Part shown: positions 35,824 through 44,096 of the stretch, one piece after another
How positions within the stretch are numbered: the stretch's first letter is position 1
Layout of the letters: each line of letters begins with the position of its first letter
Assembly (NCBI GenBank): GCA_913057785.1
Contig: CAJXPD010000025.1
Location: 1 to 57,143, forward strand
Reading direction: 5' to 3'
Source: an uncultured Lewinella sp.
Lineage (GTDB): Bacteria > Bacteroidota > Bacteroidia > Chitinophagales > Saprospiraceae
Length of the DNA: 57,143 bases
Position numbers and translations under genes: made by a program
Notes under the pieces: model-generated
Told to the model about the DNA's origin: nothing
Databases searched by the model: none
The model's input: the letters and a program-made list of their open reading frames with translations, nothing else

Positions 35824-38538
35824 ATGAAAAAGATCCTAGAGGATCAAGAAGTTGATAAGATCAGCGTCGATCTGAACTTTGTCATGACTTGCTTCCAAGA
35901 AGTTCTAGTCTCTCTCGGAGAAGAAAAGCTTGCCCAATGGCTCCCTTGGATTAATAAACAAGCGTCTCCTATCCACACGACTTTGGATAACGAACAGGAA
36001 TCCAAGTTGATTCAAGCACTTAGCATCTCTTTTCAGTTGCTCAATATGGTAGAGCAGAATGTGGCTGTCCAGTACAAAAGACAGCTAGAAAATGCAAGCG
36101 GCCCTGAAGCCATCAGAGGTTCTTGGGGAGAGACCTTTGCCAAATGGAAGGAGAAAGGGTACACTGCCAAAGAAATGGCAACTGTTTTTCCTCAGATTCA
36201 TGTTCGTCCTGTATTGACGGCTCACCCAACCGAAGCCAAACGAGTGACGGTACTTGAACTGCATCGAGAGCTGTATCTGCTCTTGGTGAAAAATGAGAAT
36301 ACTACTTGGTCCCATACGGAGCGCGATCAAATTAGGGAATCACTGAAGTCATTGCTGGAGCGGCTATGGCGTACCGGTGAAGTATATTTGGAAAAACCTT
36401 CACTGCTGGATGAACGTAAGCATGTTTTGCATTACTATACCCATGTATTTCCCTTAGCCCTCCGAGAAAGTGATTGGCGTTTGCGGAGTGTTTGGAAGGC
36501 GATGGGGTTTGATTCCCAGTATCTGAGTGAGCCTGAGCAATTTCCAATGCTGACTTTTGGGAGTTGGGTGGGAGGTGATCGCGATGGACATCCCTATGTC
36601 ACTGCTGATTTTACGGAAAGTACGCTACAGCAACACCGAGCCGCAGCCTTGGAGCTGCTGCTGGAGGAATTGCAAAAGCTGGCGGCAAGCCTAAGCATGT
36701 CTGATCTTCATCAAGAGACACCTTCTAGTTTTAGAGCGATTATTCAGGAGCGGGCGAATTATCTAGGCGAAGAAGGAGCCAAAGCCCTTGCTCGCAACCC
36801 GAGAAGCCCGTATCGACAGTTCGTCAATTTGATGCTTGTCGTGTTAAGCAATACACTGAGCGGAGAGAATACAGAGGCAGGTTGCTATTACGCTAGTGCA
36901 GAAGAGCTTCAGGGGGATCTTAAAGTGCTGAGACAAACCCTAAATGAAATCGGTGCCGAGCGAATTGCACAAGAGAAACTATTTGATATTGAGCGTCAAG
37001 TACTTTGTTTTGGTTTCCACTTGGTTAAACTTGACATACGTCAGAACAGCGCCTATCACGAGAAGGCATTGAGTCAAATCATGGAAGCCGCTGGCTTTGA
37101 TGACGCAGATTTCGGTAGCTGGAACATGGAAAAGCGGTTAGCTTTTCTAAACCAGGAGTTGAAGTCTAAGCGCCCCTTTCTGGTCTTGGGCGAATCCTGT
37201 GGGCCGGAAGCGGATAAATTATTGGCTTATTACCGTGTATTACGTCGACACATTCGAGAATATGGCACCGCGGGCATAGGCTCGATTATTGTCAGTATGA
37301 CTCGAGATGTTACGGACCTTCTAGTAGTATACCTCTTCCTCAGAGAAGTTGGTTTGCTAGAAACCTCCATTCCAGTTGTACCCCTGTTAGAAACGATAGA
37401 TGACTTGCAAGCCGGGGATCAAATTCTCCATGATTTCCTTTCCCATCCTGTAACACAAGGTCGACGTAGCAGCGATATCCAAGAGGTCATGTTGGGGTAT
37501 AGTGATAGCAACAAGGATGGGGGTATTTTGGCTAGTCGTTGGAATATTTACCAGGCTGAAGATAAACTCACCAAAGCTGCAGCAACGTACGGCATGCAAC
37601 TGCGATTCTTCCACGGTCGCGGAGGAACGATTAGCCGTGGGGGAGGGAAGTACCACCGATTTTTGGATAGCATGCCTACCGGCTCCGTCAGTGGTGAGAT
37701 TAAGATTACAGTGCAAGGAGAAACCATCGCCCAGCAATTTGCCAACCTTAAGAACGCCACCTACAATCTAGAAATGATGTTGGCTGGTACTGCCCGGCAA
37801 GTTATGAAAAAGCAAGATGCTACTTCCCTTCCATCGGAGCTGTTCGACGCTATGGATCAGTTGACTAATCTTTCGCAGAAGGTCTATCCGTCTTTGATCG
37901 ATCATCCAGGTTTTATACCCTTCTACACCCAAGCCACGCCGATAGATGTGCTTGAGCAAAGTAAAATTGGCTCTCGACCAGCCCGTCGTACAGGGACGCA
38001 GAGTCTATCGGATTTAAGGGCTATTCCATGGGTGTTTAGCTGGAACCAAGCTCGCTTTAATCTAACGGGCTGGTTTGGGGTAGGTTCTGCCTTACAACAG
38101 CTAAAAGAGGAGTTTCCAAGCTCCTGGTCAGTTTTACAGAATACGGCAACGGACTGGCCACTCCTGTATTATACCTTGATAGAAGTTGAAACCAGTCTGT
38201 TAAACGCGGATAAATCCATTATGCGGGCTTTTGCAGAACTGGTACAAGCAGCCGAACATCGCGATGCGCTCATGAAATTGCTGCTGGCGGACCATGAATG
38301 GGGATTGGAGCAGATCACCGAATTATTCGGAAGAACGGTACAAGAGCGCCGAACGAACCAGCTGAGAAATATTGCGCTCAGAAGTGATATGCTAGCTCAC
38401 TTGCACCAGTTGCAATTGCAATACCTAAGAAACTGGCGAAGTCTTAAAGAAAAGTCGCCAGGTGAAGCCGAACCTCTATTAAAGAAACTACTGATGATCA
38501 CCAATGGTATTGCCGGGGGATTGAAAAGCACTGGCTAA
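35824..38538 (+). CDS. ppc: Phosphoenolpyruvate carboxylase
   Basis: A 904-residue PEPC, which adds bicarbonate to PEP to form oxaloacetate. The three family motifs are present: VLTAHPTEAKR with catalytic His134 near the N-terminus, MLGYSDSNKDGG (about residues 556-567) and FHGRGGTISRGGG (about 597-609), plus the conserved C-terminal end NGIAGGLKSTG, which places the regulatory and active-site tail. The protein is cytoplasmic. The start is the ATG at 35824. It is followed after 21 bp by sdhC, sdhA and sdhB, suggesting one operon. The pairing of PEPC with the succinate/fumarate enzyme is unusual and hints at a reductive C4 branch or joint anaplerotic control. Confidence 0.96.
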   Translation: MKKILEDQEVDKISVDLNFVMTCFQEVLVSLGEEKLAQWLPWINKQASPIHTTLDNEQESKLIQALSISFQLLNMVEQNVAVQYKRQLENASGPEAIRGSWGETFAKWKEKGYTAKEMATVFPQIHVRPVLTAHPTEAKRVTVLELHRELYLLLVKNENTTWSHTERDQIRESLKSLLERLWRTGEVYLEKPSLLDERKHVLHYYTHVFPLALRESDWRLRSVWKAMGFDSQYLSEPEQFPMLTFGSWVGGDRDGHPYVTADFTESTLQQHRAAALELLLEELQKLAASLSMSDLHQETPSSFRAIIQERANYLGEEGAKALARNPRSPYRQFVNLMLVVLSNTLSGENTEAGCYYASAEELQGDLKVLRQTLNEIGAERIAQEKLFDIERQVLCFGFHLVKLDIRQNSAYHEKALSQIMEAAGFDDADFGSWNMEKRLAFLNQELKSKRPFLVLGESCGPEADKLLAYYRVLRRHIREYGTAGIGSIIVSMTRDVTDLLVVYLFLREVGLLETSIPVVPLLETIDDLQAGDQILHDFLSHPVTQGRRSSDIQEVMLGYSDSNKDGGILASRWNIYQAEDKLTKAAATYGMQLRFFHGRGGTISRGGGKYHRFLDSMPTGSVSGEIKITVQGETIAQQFANLKNATYNLEMMLAGTARQVMKKQDATSLPSELFDAMDQLTNLSQKVYPSLIDHPGFIPFYTQATPIDVLEQSKIGSRPARRTGTQSLSDLRAIPWVFSWNQARFNLTGWFGVGSALQQLKEEFPSSWSVLQNTATDWPLLYYTLIEVETSLLNADKSIMRAFAELVQAAEHRDALMKLLLADHEWGLEQITELFGRTVQERRTNQLRNIALRSDMLAHLHQLQLQYLRNWRSLKEKSPGEAEPLLKKLLMITNGIAGGLKSTG

Positions 38539-38559
38539 TATCATTGTAAACAGACCAAC

Positions 38560-39228
38560 ATGAAGTCGAACCGATTATTCTTTCGGAAAAACATGATTGC
38601 TCTCACGGGCTTGTTCCTCTGTTTATTTCTGATTGTCCATTTGTCTGCCAATTGCCTATTGCTTTTACCTCAGCATACGGCAAGAGGGCTTTACAATGCC
38701 TATTCCACATTCCTGCGCGAGAACCCGCTGATTATGGTGGTAGCTTACGCATTGTATGCATCGATACTGGTACATGTGATCTATGCGGTATTGGTTCTGA
38801 TCCGTAACCGGAAAGCCAAACCCGTGAAGTATGCGGTTAACCTACATCGAGAGAATAGCAGCTGGGCTTCGCAAAATATGGGAGCCTTGGGTGCATTGAT
38901 CCTGATCTTCATTATCGTGCACTTAGTCAATTTCTGGGCTCGGATCAAATTGGGGATTGGAGCGGAAGTAGCCTATGACGAGGCTGGGAATAAGGACATT
39001 TACGAAGTTACCTATACACTATTCCAAAATGTCTACTACGTAGCCTTTTACACACTGCTAGCTATTCCATTGGGATTCCATTTACATCATGGTCTCCAGG
39101 CTGCCTTTAAGACCCTTGGTTTCTATCATCAACCAGGTCTGCAATGGCTGGCCCGAGTCTCGCTCATCTATGCAGTCGTAATTTCAACAGGCTTCGGTAT
39201 TATTCCTATCGTTGTTTATTTCCAATAA
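38560..39228 (+). CDS. sdhC: Succinate dehydrogenase/fumarate reductase cytochrome b subunit
   Basis: A 222-residue five-helix membrane anchor of the b558 type (FrdC/SdhC, single anchor subunit with two haem b groups, menaquinone-reactive). Hydrophobic helices lie at about 10-30, 58-79, 108-127, 155-175 and 195-215. Candidate haem ligands are the histidines in [20 protein letters not shown] IHV segments, IVHLVNFW and [11 protein letters not shown]. It holds the flavoprotein and iron-sulfur subunits on the inner membrane. It sits 21 bp after ppc and 8 bp before sdhA. The start is the ATG at 38560. Confidence 0.92.
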   Translation: MKSNRLFFRKNMIALTGLFLCLFLIVHLSANCLLLLPQHTARGLYNAYSTFLRENPLIMVVAYALYASILVHVIYAVLVLIRNRKAKPVKYAVNLHRENSSWASQNMGALGALILIFIIVHLVNFWARIKLGIGAEVAYDEAGNKDIYEVTYTLFQNVYYVAFYTLLAIPLGFHLHHGLQAAFKTLGFYHQPGLQWLARVSLIYAVVISTGFGIIPIVVYFQ

Positions 39229-39236
39229 TCACGCTT

Positions 39237-41147
39237 ATGAAACTTGACGCAAAAATCCCGGAAGGAAGATTGGAAGACAAATGGCGCAATTATCAGTTGA
39301 AAAGTCAGTTGATCAATCCTGCCAATAAGAAGAAACTAAAAGTAATCGTGGTCGGCTCCGGGCTCAGTGGGGCAGGAGCTGCTGCTACCTTAGCAGAGCT
39401 GGGGTATGATATACAGTGCTTTTTTTATCAAGATTCAGCTCGCCGGGCGCATTCCGTGGCAGCCCAGGGTGGGATTAACGCTGCTAAGAACTATCAGCAC
39501 GATGGAGATAGTATTTGGCGGATGTTTTATGATACACTCAAAGGAGGAGACTTCAGGTCCAGGGAAGCCAATACGTATCGCTTAGCGGAACTATCCGCTC
39601 CACTAATCGATCACTTCACGCAGCAAGGCGTTCCCTTCGCCAGGGAATATGGTGGGGTACTGGTGAACCGAAGCTTCGGGGGCGTGCAGGTGCAACGCAC
39701 CTTTTATGCCAGAGGCCAAACGGGACAGCAATTGCTATTGGCGGCTTATTCGCAATTGAATAAGATGGTGAGACAACAAAAGATTACCCTTTTTCCCAGG
39801 CATGAAATGATGGATCTGGTATTGGTGGATGGAATAGCTAAGGGAATTATTGCCAGGGACCTGGTCACGGGAGAATTGAAGCGATTTGCTGCCGATGCCG
39901 TCGTTTTGGCTACTGGAGGCTACTCTCGCGTCTACCGTCTGTCAACTTTGGCCATCGGTTGTAACGGTAGCGCCATTTGGAAAGCACACAAGCGAGGTGC
40001 CTTCTTTGCGGCTCCCAGTTTCACACAAATCCACCCTACAGCCTTACCTCAGTCTAGCGAATCCCAATCCAAGCTGACCTTGATGTCAGAATCCTTGCGG
40101 AACGATGGTCGGATATGGGTACCCTTGCAAAAGGATGATCCTCGAAAACCCAATGATATTCCCGAAGCGGAAAGAGACTATTATTTAGAAAGACGATACC
40201 CCAGCTTTGGTAATCTAGCACCCAGAGACATCGCCTCCCGCGCCGCCAAGGAACGGATTGACGCCGGTTTCGGCGTGGGACGACTGAAGAATGCAGTGTA
40301 TTTAGATTTTAGGAAAGCCATTGCAGATTACGGTCAGCAGGTCGTGCAGGATCGTTATGGCAATCTCTTTAAGATGTATAAGAAGATCACGGGGATTAAT
40401 GCCTATGAGGAGCCTATGTTGATCTCTCCAGCTGCTCACTTCTCCATGGGGGGGCTTTGGGTCGATTATGAATTGATGACAACCATTCCCGGCTTGTATG
40501 CAGTCGGCGAGTGCAATTTCTCGGATCATGGTGCTAACCGCCTAGGTGCTAATTCTTTGTTGCAGGCAAGCGTAGATGGCTACTTCATTTTGCCGAATAC
40601 CATCAATAATTATCTAGCTGCCAGTCTTTCTAGGGATGCCGTTGATGTTGATAATCCGGCTTTTGAAGAGGTCGAAAAGGAAGTGAAAGGCCAGATTGAT
40701 CGCGTACTAGCAGTGAATGGAAATAGGACAGTAGATGATTTTCATCGGGCCTTAGGCAAGATCATGTGGCAAGAATGCGCTATGAGCAGAAATAAGGCCG
40801 GTTTAGAGAAGGCAATCGAAGATATTAAAGCTTTGAGAATTTCCTTTTGGTCCGATGTGAAGGTGACGGGAGTAGCTACAGGGCTTAATACCGAATTAGA
40901 AAAGGCCTTACGATTGGCAGACTTTATCGAGCTTGGTATCCTTATGTGTACGGATGCCTTGCAACGGGAGGAATCCTGCGGAGCACATTTCCGCGAAGAA
41001 TATCAAACCGAAGAAGGGGAGGCCCAGCGCCGGGATGCCGACTTTACCTATGTATCTGCCTGGGAATACGGCCCCGGAGCATTCAAATTGCACCGAGAAG
41101 AGCTAACTTTTGAGTATGTGCAACCCTCGGTAAGAAGTTACAAATAA
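39237..41147 (+). CDS. sdhA: Succinate dehydrogenase/fumarate reductase flavoprotein subunit
   Basis: A 636-residue flavoprotein that interconverts succinate and fumarate. The FAD-binding GSGLSGAG is at residues 40-47; covalent FAD attachment is expected at His72 in [11 protein letters not shown]. Substrate-site signatures include [10 protein letters not shown] and [12 protein letters not shown], with the second dinucleotide part [20 protein letters not shown]. It is of the Bacteroidota/Wolinella type (non-E. coli-like), usually linked to menaquinone. The start is the ATG at 39237 ([10 protein letters not shown]), not the alternative start inside sdhC. It is 8 bp after sdhC and 26 bp before sdhB. 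Confidence 0.96.
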   Translation: MKLDAKIPEGRLEDKWRNYQLKSQLINPANKKKLKVIVVGSGLSGAGAAATLAELGYDIQCFFYQDSARRAHSVAAQGGINAAKNYQHDGDSIWRMFYDTLKGGDFRSREANTYRLAELSAPLIDHFTQQGVPFAREYGGVLVNRSFGGVQVQRTFYARGQTGQQLLLAAYSQLNKMVRQQKITLFPRHEMMDLVLVDGIAKGIIARDLVTGELKRFAADAVVLATGGYSRVYRLSTLAIGCNGSAIWKAHKRGAFFAAPSFTQIHPTALPQSSESQSKLTLMSESLRNDGRIWVPLQKDDPRKPNDIPEAERDYYLERRYPSFGNLAPRDIASRAAKERIDAGFGVGRLKNAVYLDFRKAIADYGQQVVQDRYGNLFKMYKKITGINAYEEPMLISPAAHFSMGGLWVDYELMTTIPGLYAVGECNFSDHGANRLGANSLLQASVDGYFILPNTINNYLAASLSRDAVDVDNPAFEEVEKEVKGQIDRVLAVNGNRTVDDFHRALGKIMWQECAMSRNKAGLEKAIEDIKALRISFWSDVKVTGVATGLNTELEKALRLADFIELGILMCTDALQREESCGAHFREEYQTEEGEAQRRDADFTYVSAWEYGPGAFKLHREELTFEYVQPSVRSYK

Positions 41148-41173
41148 GCAGGTCCACCTTTAAATCTCAACTT

Positions 41174-41917
41174 ATGCAAATCACATTCCGCATCTGGAGA
41201 CAAGAACAATTTCAAGATCAAGGAGCCTTCAAAGCGTACCAAGTTGATCATCTCACCGAGGACATGTCATTTTTAGAGGCTTTGGATCATTTAAATGAAA
41301 TCCTAGTCCTAAAAGGAGAACGGGTCATTGCCTTCGAATACGATTGTAGAGAAGGGATCTGCGGACAGTGTGGCATCTTTATTAATGGTCGAGCCCATGG
41401 ACCTCATGACCACGTCACCACGTGTCAGCTGCATCTGCGGAGTTTCCAGGATGGGGATACCGTTACCGTAGAACCATGGAGAGCCAAGGCTTTCCCCATC
41501 GTGCAGGATTTGATCGTGGATCGTTCTGCTTTTGACCGAATTATCGCTCAAGGAGGATACATCAGTGCCAAAACGGGTACGGCTCCGGAAGCCAATGCCA
41601 TCTTAATTGGTAAGGAAACAGCAGACAAAGCTATGGATGCTGCAGCTTGTATTGGTTGTGGTGCTTGCGTCGCAACCTGCAAAAATGGATCTGCCGCCTT
41701 GTTTACTTCAGCCAAGATTAATCATCTCAATACTCTTCCACAAGGCAAGCTAGAAGCTAATCAACGAGTGAAGGATATGACAGCGCAAATGGAAGAAGAA
41801 GGCTTTGGACATTGCTCATTTACAGGAGCTTGTGAAGTGGAGTGCCCAGAAGGAATTTCCATTGCAAACATCGCTGAAATGAATGCTCGGTACTTAAAAG
41901 CTAGGCTTTTTGGATGA
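41174..41917 (+). CDS. sdhB: Succinate dehydrogenase/fumarate reductase iron-sulfur subunit
   Basis: A 247-residue electron-transfer subunit. The [2Fe-2S] ligands are Cys58, Cys63, Cys66 and Cys84 (CREGICGQC ... TTCQ). The C-terminal ferredoxin-like part has Cys159, Cys162, Cys165 and Cys169 (CIGCGACVATC) and the further set in CSFTGACEVECPEG, giving the [4Fe-4S] and third cluster. It passes electrons between the flavoprotein and the membrane haems. The start is the ATG at 41174. It is the last gene of the ppc-sdhCAB unit; no clear terminator hairpin follows before the AraC gene. Confidence 0.96.
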   Translation: MQITFRIWRQEQFQDQGAFKAYQVDHLTEDMSFLEALDHLNEILVLKGERVIAFEYDCREGICGQCGIFINGRAHGPHDHVTTCQLHLRSFQDGDTVTVEPWRAKAFPIVQDLIVDRSAFDRIIAQGGYISAKTGTAPEANAILIGKETADKAMDAAACIGCGACVATCKNGSAALFTSAKINHLNTLPQGKLEANQRVKDMTAQMEEEGFGHCSFTGACEVECPEGISIANIAEMNARYLKARLFG

Positions 41918-41956
41918 GATGTAACCACTACTACAGACTACCCACTCTTTTGCTAT

Positions 41957-42003
41957 TTTGACATAATTTGACAATCTTCGAACGGCTTAAAGCGGTATTT
42001 TTG
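41957..42003 (+). promoter_or_regulatory. Direct-repeat operator and -7 box before the AraC gene
   Basis: TTTGACA at 41957-41963 is repeated at 41967-41973, a period of 10 bp, one turn of the helix. TATTTTTG, a perfect TAnnTTTG -7 box, is at 41996-42003, 22 bp after the second repeat. The ATG is 21 bp further. Tandem half-sites of this kind are typical of AraC-family binding sites. Confidence 0.6.
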
Positions 42004-42023
42004 TACTTATAATACCATTAGGC

Positions 42024-42845
42024 ATGGAGAATGATTTTCAGTTTCTAGAATACGAGGGCATACAGATTGCTGCTTTTATAGAAGCGCGGAAAGAAAACGA
42101 GCATTCCGGCTACTACCCAGCCAATGTACTATTCTATGTACAACAGGGTCAGCTAAATATTCGCTACAAGAACAAGCTTATTATTATCTCAAAAGGTAAT
42201 TTCTGTATTGTCCGAAAATTCACGGAACTTTCTTACTTCAAAACCTGGGACGAGGAGGAAGATTGTGCTTTGATTGACGCCATGGTATTGCAGGATGATT
42301 TCATTAAAAGTGCCATCAAAGAGTTGGGATACAAAATCCCTAACAAACCAGTGAAAAGCCCTGTTGTTAACCTAGAGCAAAATGCAATCCTACTGGGTTT
42401 GTATCGGAGCTTGAAACTCTATTTGTCTGAAAATCAGTCTCCTGATAAACACTTGATGTATCTAAAGACAAAGGAGGCACTCCTGGGAATTATTCAATCC
42501 AACCCTGAACATTTAGCCATCTTTCATGAGTTTTCGAAGTCGGTAAAAGCTGAACTGAGAGAGTTCATGACCCATCACATTATCTCTCCATTACCACTGG
42601 TAGAACTAGCGAAATTATCAGGACGCAGCCTCTCTACTTTCCATCGGGACTTCAGGAAGATATTTAATGCTTCTCCTCATAGCTGGATACTAAAGCAAAG
42701 ACTTGGGAAGGCAAGGGAGCTTCTACTTACCACCTCACAAACCGCTTCTGAAATCTACCTGGATTTGGGATTCAAAGACCTGGCTCACTTCAGTCGAACC
42801 TTTAAAAAAGAATTTGGGATTTCGCCTTCTAAGATTAGTCCATAA
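42024..42845 (+). CDS. AraC family transcriptional regulator
   Basis: A 273-residue protein with an N-terminal cupin-like domain (about 1-125, VLFYVQQGQLNIRYKNKLIIISKGNFC) and a C-terminal AraC double helix-turn-helix (about 175-271): PLVELAKLSGRSLSTFHRDFRK and ASEIYLDLGFKDLAHFSRTFKK. It belongs to the ExsA-like N-terminal group. The start is the ATG at 42024. It is directly upstream of the cytochrome c/molybdenum hydroxylase genes on the same strand; a similar repeat precedes both units, so it probably controls itself and those genes. Confidence 0.92.
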   Translation: MENDFQFLEYEGIQIAAFIEARKENEHSGYYPANVLFYVQQGQLNIRYKNKLIIISKGNFCIVRKFTELSYFKTWDEEEDCALIDAMVLQDDFIKSAIKELGYKIPNKPVKSPVVNLEQNAILLGLYRSLKLYLSENQSPDKHLMYLKTKEALLGIIQSNPEHLAIFHEFSKSVKAELREFMTHHIISPLPLVELAKLSGRSLSTFHRDFRKIFNASPHSWILKQRLGKARELLLTTSQTASEIYLDLGFKDLAHFSRTFKKEFGISPSKISP

Positions 42846-42859
42846 TCCCGCTGAACTAA

Positions 42860-42921
42860 TTTGACAAGTAGGTTTTGACACGAATTGGCAAATGGAGGTG
42901 CCTTCCTTCTTAGTATCTTCA
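42860..42921 (+). promoter_or_regulatory. Second direct-repeat operator, before the cytochrome c gene
   Basis: TTTGACA at 42860-42866 and 42874-42880, and the variant ATTGGCA at 42884-42890. The last two are again 10 bp apart. TATCTTCA (42914-42921), an imperfect -7 box, starts 23 bp after the last repeat, almost the same layout as before the AraC gene. Confidence 0.5.
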
Positions 42922-42968
42922 CTATCAATTATCACATCATCTCCTTATACAGACTAAAAACAAGTAGG

Positions 42969-43583
42969 ATGAGAAGTCAAAAACTGCTGTATGTTATTCC
43001 CGTTCTCCTCTGCGCCACAATTCTCTTTGCTGGTGGCTTTGCCAATTCGGAGCCAGACGGTGCTGCTGAGTCCAGTTCAGAAGAGCTGTCTTCAAGTAGC
43101 GAAGAGAACTTTGACAAGATGATGGCAGTCCTCATGCACAAACGCTGTGTGAACTGTCACCCCAACGATAATATTCCAAAGCAAGGCGAGGACAGTCACC
43201 CTCATTACTTTGGTATGGCGCGTGGGGAAGGAAATCTTGGCTACCAAGCTACCACCTGTAATACTTGTCACCAATCAGAAAATAATGACTACTCCGGTGT
43301 ACCAGGGGCACCAGAATGGAGCTTAGCCCCTGAAAGTATGAAGTGGGAAGGCTTGACCCGGACAGAAATTGCCGAATCTATGCTGGATCCGAAAAGAAAT
43401 GGTGGCAGGACTCATCATGAAGTGATGGAGCATCTTACCGAACACGAACTGGTATTGTGGGCATGGGAACCAGGAATCGACGCTGCTGGCAATCCTAGAG
43501 AGCTCCCCCCAGTGCCTGTAGACGAATACATCGAAGCTGTGAAAGCCTGGTTTGAGGAAGGAGCCGTTATCCCAGCTGAATAG
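42969..43583 (+). CDS. Periplasmic diheme cytochrome c
   Basis: A 204-residue cytochrome. The signal peptide is at residues 1-24 (VIPVLLCATILFAGGFA), then a Ser/Glu-rich linker (30-46), then two haem c sites, CVNCH at 60-64 and CNTCH at 97-101. Candidate distal ligands are His and Met residues in HPHYFGMARG and EVMEHL. Genes of this kind accompany isoquinoline 1-oxidoreductase-like molybdenum hydroxylases and take up electrons from them. The start is the ATG at 42969 (MRSQKLLYVIP). It is 27 bp before the iron-sulfur subunit gene, in one operon. Confidence 0.9.
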   Translation: MRSQKLLYVIPVLLCATILFAGGFANSEPDGAAESSSEELSSSSEENFDKMMAVLMHKRCVNCHPNDNIPKQGEDSHPHYFGMARGEGNLGYQATTCNTCHQSENNDYSGVPGAPEWSLAPESMKWEGLTRTEIAESMLDPKRNGGRTHHEVMEHLTEHELVLWAWEPGIDAAGNPRELPPVPVDEYIEAVKAWFEEGAVIPAE

Positions 43584-43610
43584 TTTAGATCCACCATAAA
43601 TACAACAACA

Positions 43611-44090
43611 ATGAAAATTTCATTCACCATAAATGGACAAGCCCAATCCATCGAAATCGAAGATGGGAATACCCCTTTGCTTTGGGTAGTTCGAGATATG
43701 CTAGACCTAAAGGGCACAAAATTCGGTTGCGGGAAAGCAGCCTGTGGAGCCTGTACGCTTCATGTAGATGGAGAAGCTATACGCTCCTGCTCTTATGCCG
43801 TAAAGTTTGCGGAAGGTAAAAACGTCACCACCATCGAAGGTTTGGGGACTAGAGAGAATCCACATCCCGTACAACAAGCTTGGGTAGAGCATGTGGTACC
43901 ACAGTGTGGATACTGCCAACCGGGCTTCATGATGGCCACCGCCGCATTACTGGAAAAGAACCCGAATCCAACCGATGAGGATATTGACAACAATATCATC
44001 AACGTCTGCCGGTGTGCAACCTATGTGCGTATGCGCAAAGCTATTCATAGGGCTGCTGAATTAACCCAATCTGCTAACCAAACAAGCTAA
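43611..44090 (+). CDS. Molybdenum hydroxylase small subunit, 2x[2Fe-2S] (IorA-like)
   Basis: A 159-residue iron-sulfur protein of the xanthine dehydrogenase family. The plant-type cluster is held by Cys40, Cys45, Cys48 and Cys60 (FGCGKAACGACTL ... SC); the second, helical cluster by Cys99, Cys102, Cys133 and Cys135 (CGYCQPGFMM ... VCRC). There is no signal peptide of its own; in this family it is carried across the membrane together with the Tat-targeted large subunit. It passes electrons from the molybdenum centre to the diheme cytochrome. The start is the ATG at 43611, and the gap to the next gene is 6 bp. Confidence 0.94.
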   Translation: MKISFTINGQAQSIEIEDGNTPLLWVVRDMLDLKGTKFGCGKAACGACTLHVDGEAIRSCSYAVKFAEGKNVTTIEGLGTRENPHPVQQAWVEHVVPQCGYCQPGFMMATAALLEKNPNPTDEDIDNNIINVCRCATYVRMRKAIHRAAELTQSANQTS

Positions 44091-44096
44091 AAGATC

